The translations under genes were made by a program, and so were the position numbers. Below, one piece after another: positions 15,601-28,357 of a stretch of 64,000 nt of DNA. Below the pieces are notes generated by a model. It was not told where the DNA came from. It did not search any database and saw nothing but the letters and a program-made list of their open reading frames with translations. This DNA comes from Ecdyonurus torrentis (taxonomy: Eukaryota; Arthropoda; Insecta; Ephemeroptera; Heptageniidae): contig OX439131.1 of NCBI GenBank assembly GCA_949318235.1, forward strand, positions 44,587,226-44,651,225. The letters are read 5' to 3'. Numbering within the stretch: the stretch's first letter is position 1; each line of letters starts with the position of its first letter.

Positions 15601-18600
15601 GAAAAAAAAAATTAAAGTTCAAGCTATATATAATAACAACGCAAAAATATTTTTTTAAATTCTTTTGTTACATTTTAGCACCAAAATGTTCAGTAACTAA
15701 TGCGCTGCTTATTTATATATCAAAATAAGCATTAAAAAATTTTTTGTTCAAGATCTTGCAAGATCTTGGTCCAAGATCTGGCAAGATCTTGGACCAAGAC
15801 CTTGCAAGATCTTGACACAAGACCTTGCAAGGTCTTGACCAAAAATCTTGTTCAAGATCTTGCAAGATCTTGCAAGGTCTTGGCCAAGAATTTTGAGCAG
15901 GGTAGCTGCTTTATAAATTTTTAATCCCCCACTCTCTGTATATAACAATGAAATCACGAATTTTTAACTGAAAATATAGTAAAGAGTATTAAAAAAAAAA
16001 AAAAATCATAACCTCGTTTTATGTCTCTCGCTCCAGTTTTTAAATATTTTTTAATATAAATGTCTCTTTTGGCACCAAATAAGAGAATATCTGCCAATAA
16101 TTTTCCTCCCTCTTTTATATAGTAACTTAAAACCAAAACTGAAGTTAATTAAATTATTATTATTATTATATTTTTTTTTACGGTATTCAACTATATAGGG
16201 AAAGTTTTTAGGGAAAAAAATGGGAAATATTTCACTATAACATTTTTACTGTATTTTTGACTTCATTTTCAGCGATAATATGCGAGAAAGCGTCATTTTC
16301 AGGTATATATAAAATATTTTATCCTCTCATTTGTACTTTTTTTTTTGTATTGAGCCGTAAAGGTGTGCAGCGTGTCCCGCTAAAAGCAACAAAGGCCGCG
16401 AGTTTGGGGGCATACATTCAGTACAGTACAGGGCGCAATACCTTGATGCTTTTCATAAACTATATTATAAGGGACGCGGCCGCGCTATGGAGTAGTATTG
16501 CTCATTCGCTATATGTGGCCGCAGCTGCCTCGAATAACAATAATTGTAAGGCAAGAACATGCGTAAGCTAGAGGCTACCACCACTATATAACATAGCTGC
16601 TGGGATTTCATATTTAAAAAATATGAAAAATATAATATATAAAAAATTAAGTCCTCTCCTCTTGAAATAAAAAAAAAAAAATAAATAAAAATTGTCTCGC
16701 ACCCGGAGATTTTATAATGACGTCACAAATATAAAGGGAGCAGGGATAAAAGAATATAATAAAGAAATATATCCCACCCTTGTTTTATTGTGTGTCACAC
16801 GCGTTATGTGTGTATAGTCACCACGAATCAGTAAAGAAACAGAGGCAAAAAACAATATTAAAAATGCATCAAATACCAGATTAATTATTTAGATTTTTTT
16901 GGGGAAGTAAAAACAAAACATACACCACAAAAATTCCAACAATCTCACATCATTGTACTGTACATTATATTTGATATCAACCCTATTAAAATAATGAAAT
17001 TAAAGTGCAAATATTTTAAATACTTGAACTAAATTTTTAGCATATTTAATTTAATTCAATTTATATATTTATTTTTTTCACTTGGAAACTATGGAATAAT
17101 GTGGAGAGAACAATGTTTATTTTATACTGAATAGTTAGCAGACCGATAAATATATATATTTTTTCTTGCATGATTCATTTTCGCTCCCTTTGAAATTTTT
17201 ATAATAAAAAAAAGCAGTTTGTATTGTACTGAATAAATAACGAACAAGTCAATTAGAGATAATATTACTTTGTATTATTAAATGATATAAAAATCAATGT
17301 TTAAAAATCTCTATATAATAAAGGCAACTATATATAGAAAAATTACATATAATTATTATCTGTGATTGTATATTATTACTTTTAGTAAAAGCAGGCAGTA
17401 GAGATGTATCTATATTTATAAACAGTATTACACAAAAAGAGTTCATGTTGTTGGCATATAAAGTGGTGAAAGCAAAAAAAAAGGGGTTGAGATGTTGCAC
17501 CTGGACTTATTAAGCTGCCCCTAATAATTCTGCATGCCACACTATATGACGGGTGCTTTAACATAACGCGTGCCTAACTAACTAATATAACAGATCTTTA
17601 CTAACTACCCCCGACATACAAGCCTGATTATTTTCGTGATGAATATTCTCTTGTAATATGTGATGATGCCTTAGGGGCAAATAACATGTGTTCATAAAAA
17701 TATGCTTCATCACACCAAACAAAACAAAAATGTTATCAAAAACCTTTAATTATTATTTTCTTATACTATTTTTTTTTTTTTTTTTTTTTTTGTAAATTGC
17801 TTGAGGTGTTTTAATATTTTAGTTGTTATTAGTAATTAAAGATAAGACTGGGATATAATTATAGCTTTGTTTTATGTAATTTTTTTTTTGTTTTTTTTTT
17901 TTTTTTTTTTTTGTAATTTTTGAAGTTTACAAGCACTTATAATTTATAACCGTTTAAATATTATGAAGTTTTTGTATATTATGTTTATATATTTTTATTC
18001 TATATTGTATTTGAAATAAAATGACAAAATTTTACTTTTTATATAATTTGAAACAAATTGCTCATTTTTTTTTGCTATTAAAGCTACATTGTCGGTCGGA
18101 ATAATATAAAAGATTAATATATTTTATATATATAGACACTATATAATATAAATATAAGAGTACACTAGAGAAATAAAAAAGAACTGTTGTATTTAATCCA
18201 TGGAAGTATTATATTATAATGTTTTGTTCTCATTATTTTTCGTGTATTTCATTTTTGTGATTGCTGTACTTGAGTACATATGTAATTGCGGGGTGCATAT
18301 CAGAGTTATATAGCATGCATAAGCTTTGTATATATGTGTGTACTCAACATCATATAGTTGAATAGCTGACACAGATGGCGTCGTTTTATGACGTCACAAG
18401 GGGGAGGAGGAGGGAGGGGGATGATTCAAGGGGGGAAGGAGATTGAGAGTGAAGGGGGTTGATATCAAAACCGATATATAGGGGTAGGTTATGGGAATAT
18501 ATACATATAGTAAGTCTGTGTAAAAATAAATTGTCTGGCTCAAGTATATAGGAAAAAATAATGAATAAAATAAAAAAATGGATATATTATATTAATGCAA

Positions 18601-19491
18601 TCAAAAATTACGATTGAGTCAATGGTTATACCACCTTATCACGCAACATTTAGATGTTGCATCAAAACCAGCAACTGTCTATATTAATATCATTTTTGGG
18701 GTTTATATTATTTTCCATGTGGCTTTTTAGAATGTATAAGGGGGAAAAAATAACAAAACAAAAAATATTAATTCAGACTTATATTGTTAGTCTTGCACAA
18801 ATAGAGGAAGAAAAATATTATAATGAATTCAATAATATATATATATATAAAACGTATTGCTAAAATACGTGTAAGTTTAGCATTACTAAATAATTCACAA
18901 TGTGTTAAATAATTTAATACAAATAGGGAACAACAATTTGAAGTAAAAAATCTATTATTTGCTTTATTGTGGCAATAAATTGTTAGACAGCAGCAGAATA
19001 TAGGACGTGCATTGTAATGATAATAAGGAGAGAGAGAAAGAGAGAGGTGTGTTTCGTATATAACTTTTGTTATACTCGGAGAAAATAAAAAGGGATCTGG
19101 AAAGTCTATAATATGGCGTATGTATAAGTTGACGTTATAGGAGTCTATATTGGCATTTGGACTGAAGTTTATTTTGTAATCTACTGTATGTACAAACCCT
19201 CTATTGAATACTGACTACTGAATGTACAACACACCAAAACTCATGTCATATATTATATATAGGGGGAGAAGATACAGATAATCATTACTCTAAGTCGAAT
19301 ATAATCCCAACACGTATCAATAATATCAATACGTCTAAGAAAATAAAGTCTTCAATTTAACATGTTGCCACTCTAATATTTAGTAATGTTCACTTTAATT
19401 TTTATCAAGAGAATTATATAGAAATAAAAATTAACTTTTTGAGATGTGGTATAAAATATTATTATATAACTTTTAGAGGCGACACTCACGT

Positions 19492-19545
<54 letters not shown>

Positions 19546-19769
19546 AATTGACCATCACATAAAAAAAAACTTTATTATCTCTCTCACGTCAGCTTGCTCT
19601 CGTCCTTGTACGTTGACCAAAATTATGACATGACGTTTCACGCACAAGATCTGTCGTCGTGAAACTCTTTTTATGAGATATTGAATTGATGAGGATTGCA
19701 ATTATTGTGAGTGCATGTGGATTGTTCTTTATATCGTCTATGCAATCTGTCAGTCTACGTGTGTATATG

Positions 19770-19854
<85 letters not shown>

Positions 19855-20860
19855 TTCGAGTTTATTAAAATAATAATAAAGAAATAACATTTTGCATCTT
19901 TTATGAAGCAAAATAATAATGAATTTTAAGAATAGTAACATAGTTCTTTACGTATATTTCTCTTTAAATACACATAATGAAAATAATAACCAAACTTTGC
20001 AAACATTAAAACATTATGTAAAAGTATAACTTTTATTTTTTTATTTTTAGAGCTCTGAAGTGACTATATTATGTTTTTGTTTCTATATTCAAAAACTTTT
20101 ATCTATAAATTAATATTTAAATGCGGGCTCATTTGTTTGTTTACATATTAAAAAAAAATACTGGCTATAAAGAAGGAAATTATACAAAAATGTTTGTCAA
20201 ACAAGAAAAGGAAACATCGCGTGCAAAAGTTTTAAAACATTCAAATTCACTCTGCCCTTTTTCTTTTATAGACGACTTTTATATTGTTTCCCCTATGAAT
20301 CCGAATTAAATTGATTTTATCGCAGGTATTATCATAATCCTTCTTTTCAACACGTCTCTTCTTTTTTTTTTTTCTTATATACATATGTAAAACGTAAATA
20401 TTATGTTTCCTCGTATATGAGATAAGGGATGAATATTATATAACATGTAAAAATGCAATAAAGCAAATGTACATTGCAAAAAAAAAAAAAAAAAAAAAAG
20501 CATGACGGGTGCGCACGTTCACTATATATATATTTTTTGATTCCAAGACAAAAGGAATAATAAATCGATATAGCGTGTCGGGCTGAGGCTGACACTTAAA
20601 TATGAGTCATCAATATACGATAATTCCAAGCTTTTTTCTCGTCATCTCTACTCGTGTTTATGATTATACTCGAGCCACACTCCACCAACAGATTACTCGA
20701 CTCTTTTTTTTTATGATTACATTTTATTTTATCCTACGATCGATACTTCCTCGAGCTTACTCGTTGAAGTTTTTTATTATTATTATTAATAATATAATAT
20801 GACTATATTATGGAGAGGTAGATAAAAAAGGAACTCGTTGAAAATGTTACATATCTCTTC

Positions 20861-20891
<31 letters not shown>

Positions 20892-23800
20892 TCATCTTTT
20901 CCTCATTTGCATATACGAGAAAAATTATATATAAACTTCCCCTAATAAATATACTGCTCAATTTATTTAAAAAATATATAAAAATAAAATCGTGATGTGT
21001 ATATGTATATATATAATAAATTAATAACAAAGATTGCGTTCTGATAAATTTTAGTAACAATAAAAATGTAATTTTATGAAGGATGTTATTATTAGTTATT
21101 ATAAATAAAAAAGGGAAATAATTAATTTTTAGTATATACATCACATCAGATAATCTGATCAATTCTTTAGAAAGCTTTATTTGTTTAAAAAATTGTATCA
21201 AAATTTTTAATCGCAACCTTATATATATATTCTACAAAACTGTTATACTGTAGTAAGATTGAGTATGAAATAAATTAATTAATTAAATAATAATATATAA
21301 ATAAATAATAATGAAATTTAATGAAATTTGAATAAATTTTTGATTATATTTAGAGGATAATTTATTTTGAAACAAATTGAAAACCTGATGGTTAAAATAC
21401 GTAATAATTTATGTAAAAGAAGAAAGAAAAAAAAATATGAGGCGTGAAATCAACTCACACGAAAATGCATCTCTTGTATAACAACGTGAGTGAGTGTTGT
21501 ATCGAGTCAATGTATTTTAGTGTGACGTGTGCACGGTTCATGCACGCGAAGAAACGTGGAAAGAAGGAGGGGGAGGGAGGAAGCAAACACCCACCCCTTC
21601 AGGTGAACTGCTCAATGTATATTTACATCCTGTTTCCAGATTTGAAACTTGCGTATAGGGCGGACAGCACCTGTGTACTAACTTAAATATTATTTTCTTC
21701 CCTCTGCTCTTATATATAACTTAACTTTATATATTTTAAGCATCAAACTATTAACAGAACAATGACTTATTATTATTTATTTTACCCTTATTATTTTCTT
21801 TTGCACCCAGAAATATACAGACACGTATTACATGCGATGTTTGTTTTAAAATTTAATATATTAATAAGATGTATCCCCTACGTTTATAATATAATTACTT
21901 AATTAAATACTGTTACATAAAGAACAAACAAAGTTATATGGTGTCTGCCTGTACAAGATTACCAGCAAAGATTATAATATTATAACTTATGCGTTATAAC
22001 AAAAAAATGTTTTAATTTATCTTCTCTTTTTTTTTTAACTATATGCGCACTTTCCAAAATTTCCCAATTAAAATAAACTTCATTCATTCATTCATTCATT
22101 CATTCATTCATTCATTCATTCATTCATTCATTCATTCATTCATTCATTCATTCATTCATTCATTCATTCATTCATTCATTCATTCATTCATTCATTCATT
22201 CATTCATTCATTCATTCATTCATTCATTCATTCATTCATTCATTCATTCATTCATTCATTCATTCATTCATTCATTCATTCATTCATTCGCATTCATTCG
22301 CATTCATTATATGAACCATTACAAAATAACTTTTCTGAACCAATCAGCTAAACATAAAAGATCTGATAATTAGATCGCATTATGTGTTTCAGGATGGAGG
22401 TGACGGAGGAGCTGGAGAAGAGGGAAAGGATCTTCTGCAAAGTGGAGGTTCACCAGAACATGGAGCATCTTCGCCACCCACCTCTCCAGACCCTGAAAGT
22501 GGGGAAAAACCATCCACAAAATCCAAAATTAGTGGAATGTTGGAGAAAGTTCGCTTACCCTCAAATCCATTCAAGAAAAATAAGGTAGGTTTTATAACTG
22601 AAACTTATATTTTTAGACGTTATATATAAAATTTAAATCAGTTCATTGACGCAAGTATAATATACGTAATGAAAATCAATAAATAATTTTTTATGTAAAT
22701 GTTATCTTTTACCACCTGTATAACATCTAAATGGCTTCAAGTTATTACTATATAGAAAGTGTCTTATATTTTAGCTGTTGTTTATGAAAACTGCATCATT
22801 AATTTAAACAATTATGCTTTTTTTAATATTATTATTTTTAGAGAGAGATAAATATCAGAAAGAAATGTATGATAAGAACCTTGATTAAAATGACTTAATA
22901 TGACGTGTTTTAGAGTGGAGAACACCAAGCCGTGGAGATGGAGGAACAGAAAGAGCCAGCTGAGGGAGAGACGGAGAAAGAGAAGGAAGCCGAAGCCTCA
23001 GGTACAGAGGGTGAAGATAAACCTCCTCAACCAATCCCCGTGTCCAGGGGTACTAGACTGCTAGAGGCCATCAGAGCACCCTTAGCAGCCGTCTTTAAGT
23101 CTAAGTCAAAGGTAAAATCTTTACAAATAATTTATTGAGTGAATAAACGTGCAATAGTTTTGTTCATTATCATATAGGGTGGTTTCATTCATGTTAAAGT
23201 GGACGTCATAAGTGAGTACTAAATAACATTGGCCGGTATAGGAAAGTTGCACATTTTGCCAGTTTAAAAATACTTCGCAATTTTTTCGAGAGTATTGCTG
23301 CTGTTAACAGGTTGAATTAGTACCTCAAGTATACAAGAAAAATAATAATGCCCAAAAAATAGCTAATTTGCCAAAGAAAATAGCCAAAAACTACTTTTGT
23401 CCTATGCTGAGCAATGTTATTCACTGCTCAAGAAGAGCATCGAAAAGCACTCAGGATGACGTCATGCTTACACACCCTATATAGTAAACTTTTCAAATTT
23501 ATATTATATAAAATTATCGTTGCGAGTATAATAAATGGTAATGTTTCCATGTACTGGGATTATATATTTACTTTTCTTTCTTTATTCTTATATAATATTC
23601 CATATATATATTTTTTTTATTTTAAGTGCTTTCATCGCGTCTTCATAATGATATATTTTTTCCAATTAAAAAGAGACTCTTGTCGCTTTGAATCATTATA
23701 TAACAACGATATAATTAGAATTTTTGCGTCTTGAATATTTTAATATATAGGTTAGGGCATGAAATTGGATCGATACGTTGTACAGAGACAAAAGAGTGTC

Positions 23801-25758
23801 AGTGTCATATTAATTATTATGATAGGACTATCAATTGGTAAACAAAACTGCGTGTGTGAGAAAATTCTCATCAATATCATGATGAATTTATTTTTATAGA
23901 AGTAGCTTAGAAATATTTATATGGTTATAAAGTTTTTGAACTACTTTTGTAGGGGTTCCTTTAGTTTTAAAGTCCTTTCAAGAACTTTATAGTCCTCAGG
24001 GGGATGTGATAAAGAGGTTCCTAAATTTTGATCTTCTTTAAAAAAGAAATTTACCAAAACACCTTAAAAAAGTTAAGAACAACAATTTGAAAGAAAAAAA
24101 ACTGTTAAAGAAAAGTAAGGCGATTAAGTTGGGTGTTAAAATACTTCAAACAAAAAGTATATTAGTGTTTTCTTTGTCTTACATTTATTTCGAGTGTGCC
24201 GAGTGTTTGGTTTTGTTCGCCGTGAATCTGGCCACTCGGTGACTTTCGTTCTCGTTCTCCGGGTTCTGGATGCTGCGAGCTAGCTCTTTGCCTGGCGTAG
24301 GGAGGGTCGAGATCATTGAGACGGCGTGATGCCACCATTGCCATACCCAACCCTGTGCTGCTGCTACTGCTAAACTCCCCTCCGCTACATTTCGCGAGTC
24401 AACGCTATTGCTCGCTCAGCAACGGACGCTTCTGATATTCTTTAATCGTCGGAATCCTTAGCAGTGAACGAGACATCCTTTTATTCGTCATTGCGACATT
24501 TCAATTTAGTTTACCTATATAATGGTTAGTTTTTAAATCGTTTAAATTCAGTGTATTTCTTCTTACAGAACGTATATTAATCGTGGAAAATTCGAGTTCG
24601 TGTAAAAAATTTATCCTGGGGATTTTTACTAAATTTTATCATTAATTTAAAATTAATAGCATAATATGTATTTTTATATTAATTTACTTTAGGTTTCTAT
24701 TGTGTATAAAAATTAGGGTGTTGCTTTCGTGGAATAATTGATCAATTGCAGTGAGATTGGAAACATTGATTGTATGGTGGGAAAGTGTTTGGATCGATCG
24801 TTGCCGCTGCTGCAGCTGGTTAGGTTATAGGCAGTGAGGCAGTAGCCGGACGTGATGTTTGTGGTGGTTTGCAGGAGAAGGACGCTGAGGCTGGCGAGGG
24901 TGGAGGTGAACCCGAGGCCACTGAGGACAAGGGAAAGGAGGATAAGGGAGCAGATGTTGAGGACGGACTAGAAACAGTCAAGCTGGAGCCACAGGAAGCT
25001 ACTGAGGTAGGTGCACAGAGAGGTCAAAGGTTAAATCTTGCTAGCTCGCTCACTAGCTCGCGCTCGCTACATCTCGTATATATAGTAACATAAAAAAGAA
25101 TAATTCACTGACCTAGAAAATTAGCTTTTATTATTTAATCTTTTATATAACTTGCACTGAATTAATATATATATAAGAATGATTTGCAACTCTAAAATAT
25201 ATAAAATTAATTTTATTACATTTTTAATTGAAAAATTACTCCAAAACTTTTTTATTTGTGTTGCGCTTTTAAACAACAATATCGATTTTCTCTTACGTAG
25301 TTATAACTCAATTTTCATAATGGATTGCTCTTTAAATATTTTTGTTGCTTGTTTACACACATCTAAAAGTTGTAATCTACGTTTCCTTTTTTTTTTATAC
25401 TTACTACTTCATAGTATAAAATTCACTATTTTATAAGAAAAACTGTAAGATGTTTAAAAAAATTTGAATAAAATAGTTTTAAAAAATATGCTCACGTTCT
25501 CAAACACACTAAAAGAAATCCATATCTTTATCCCTTTTTCAATTTTACGTACAATAAAACTTGAAATATTATATGCTAACATGCAGAATGAAAACTGAGA
25601 AATCCATGAATATAAATAGACTTCATTAGCAATTGCAATTTTGTCCATAAATTGTAACCAAGAAGTGACAATAAAAAAAAATAAATAAAAAAAAGTATTT
25701 CCACGTAGATTCTTTTTTACTTCCATAAATAAATATAATTATATAAGTATATAAATAA

Positions 25759-25789
<31 letters not shown>

Positions 25790-28311
25790 GCAAGCAAAAA
25801 AAAAAACTAGAAATAAATATAACAAACCATCATAGAAAGAATTATATTGATTTATGCCAAGTTGTAAACACCAAGAAATAAAAAATCAATATCTATAAAA
25901 TGGAGTTTTGCAAGTGACACAAAAATAACAAACCTTTCATCATTTTTCAGGACACAGAGAAGGAGGGCGAGATAAAAGAGGGTGAACCAACATTGTGGGA
26001 TCGAATGAAAGTAACATTCGAGCAGCACCGACTTTTATTATGTAAGTATACATTATATCTCTATACATCGTATTTTTCAAGTGACATGTATATTATACTC
26101 GTGCAGATTTAACTATTTCTTCATGTTTCGTGTCTTATCTTGGTTCAGGTGGTGCCGCGGCTTTCATACTACTGTTGCTAATCATCATCATTCTTGCCAT
26201 CACCGGCTCCAGATACCCGAAATACACAGAGATGCTCATAGATGGACGTTACATCAATGCTATCACATCTTGTGGGCCAGTACAAGGGTAAGTTTACACG
26301 ATCGATATACCAATTATTAACCTACAGTATTTCTGTGGCCCATTTCAGAGGTCAACGGTATTTATTATCTATTGATTTGCATGTATCAAGGGCAATGAAA
26401 GTGAAAGTTAAGCTGAAATAATCTATAGTAATAGTAAACTGCTTGATAACTTCTAAATTCTCTTTTTATTTGTAGTTTAATTATCATCTTTTTTATTTAT
26501 ATAGCAATAAAAATTATTAATATTAATTATTTTAAATTACTCGTTGTTGTTTTTTTTAATTTTTTTTTTTTTTTTTTTTTTTTTGTCCTCTTCATTAAAT
26601 AATGTGTTTTTGTCTTGTCTAGGTTACTGGATGAGGGTGAATATGTGTTCCACGGTGTTCCGTATGCAGTTCCTCCAGTAGGAGAGCGACGTTTCGCTAC
26701 TACACAACCGATGAATAGACTGGAACATTGTTGGAACGGGACGTTCCGCGCTTGGTACAATGAAACTGAAACTGGTCCTAATCAATGCTGGCAGACGTAT
26801 CGAAATGGAAGTTTAGACGGTTCTGAAGATTGTCTAACACTCGATATTTATACGCGCAAGGTGATTAAGACTTTCAATCTCTCTCTCTCTCCCATGTAAT
26901 ATTATTTTTCATAAAAAAACGTTTTTATTAATAAGAAAGGGATAATTTTACTCCAGTCTCTATTTTTGAAGTGATATATTTATTTATCCTGTGTATTAAG
27001 AAGATTTCACAATTTATTTAATTTTTATTTTGTTATATACAGGTTCGCTACGACGCACCACTGCCAGTGATCGTGCTCATCTCCTCAGAGACGCTAGCTG
27101 GAGGTCGTAGCTGGAAGCCTGCACGAGGCATGGCACGTCAGCGTGATGTAGTATTCGTGCAGCCGAGGTTCAGACTTGGAGCATTTGGTTTCCTTGCCGC
27201 TTCTCCTATCTCGCGGACCGCCTATCCTCCTCGCTCCGGCAACTACGCGCTCTCTGACATCATTGCTGCCCTCGAGTGGGTGCAAATCAACATTGAGCAC
27301 TTTGGAGGAGACCCAGAGGTAAGTTATTATTATAAATATTAATAGCAGAGTTCAGAAATGAATTAATGTAATTAATTTCCAGTCTGTAACAATTGTTGGA
27401 CACCGAGCTGGAGCTACTTTGGTGACTGCTTTGACAGCTTTGTCAAAACGTAGAGGTGCTTACTCAAATAGACTTTTCAAACAAGTAAGTATTATTTTGT
27501 TAATTTTTAGTCAAGTATTTATTAGAAATGTAAAACTGATGCCCCCCCCCCCCCCCTTTTTATTTTTGCTAGGTGTGGGTGAGCAGTGGTTCTGGCGTGA
27601 TGCCCACTCAGGCACTTCAACAAGCAGAGTCGCACGGTCAGGAGCTGTTGTCAGCTGCTGGATGTGACAGCGCCGCGTGTATGCGCCGTGCTGACCCTGA
27701 GGATATTCTCGACGCTACCCCCGAGGACTGGAAACCCAAATTCTCCACAGACTTACCACAAGGTCTCCCAGCAGCGGACATGCATCACTGGCTCATTCAA
27801 GACGGCGAGTTGATTCAACAAGACCTTTACAACGCTTGGGCAGACAATGGATTGCCGTTCAAGATGGTAGTTGGTAAGAAAAAAATCATTATAATAAATC
27901 AATCTTAACAGTAATGGACTTTTATATAATATATAATATGAAAAAAAAAATTTAAAGCGCAGTTCATTCCAAATTTGTTTTAAATGTGATGTATAATTCT
28001 CATTATGAAAATCTCCAGGTACAACCGCTCATGTAGAGGCCAGTCCCGAGCTGTTCACTCGCAAGGATTGGAGCCAGCGAGCAAACTTTGACAACCACGT
28101 GCGTGGCAGTGTGTTAGGTTCTCAAGTAGTACCACCTGGCTTATCTTCCGAGGTTATTTCTCGCTACAAGCCCTCATCTTGGCCTCAGCTTGCATCCATG
28201 ATCAGTGACCTGCGCACCGTGTGCCCTCTTTATGCCTTCGCGCGACGTCTTGCAACCATCGCAGCATCAGGTAATATATCGGACTTTAAAGTTGTTTTTA
28301 TATATTCTTCT

Positions 28312-28357
<46 letters not shown>

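Larger units (their letters stand above)
13038..22392 (+). other. Second intron of the neurotactin-like gene
   Basis: A 9.4-kb AT-rich intron between two phase-0 exons. It holds the 1.4-kb palindrome-rich element at 14505-15902, a (GA)n tract, a long (TA)n tract and a long (CATT)n tract (listed separately), and several poly-T tracts (17768-17791, 17881-17912). Two TGACGTCA octamers lie at 16718-16725 and 18389-18396. A GC-richer patch at 16355-16570 has CpG-containing blocks but no recognisable gene. Confidence 0.6.

Noticed and set aside
15533..15604. Functional 5S rRNA gene
   Set aside because: Both ends of the molecule are missing and there is no T-run terminator at the expected position.
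19686..19941. Tyr-Ile repeat frames on both strands
   Set aside because: Artefact of the (TA)n tract.
22081..22308. CRISPR-like array
   Set aside because: The repeats are 4-bp units without spacers, in a eukaryotic intron.
22043..22351. 102-codon frame of repeated Ile-His-Ser-Phe
   Set aside because: It is the translation of the (CATT)n microsatellite; no gene context.
24162..24350. 62-codon minus-strand frame in the neurotactin intron
   Set aside because: No family resemblance; its openness follows from the local GC-rich island.
27541..27556. Poly-C tract as a regulatory signal
   Set aside because: Simple repeat within a short intron; nothing else supports a function.
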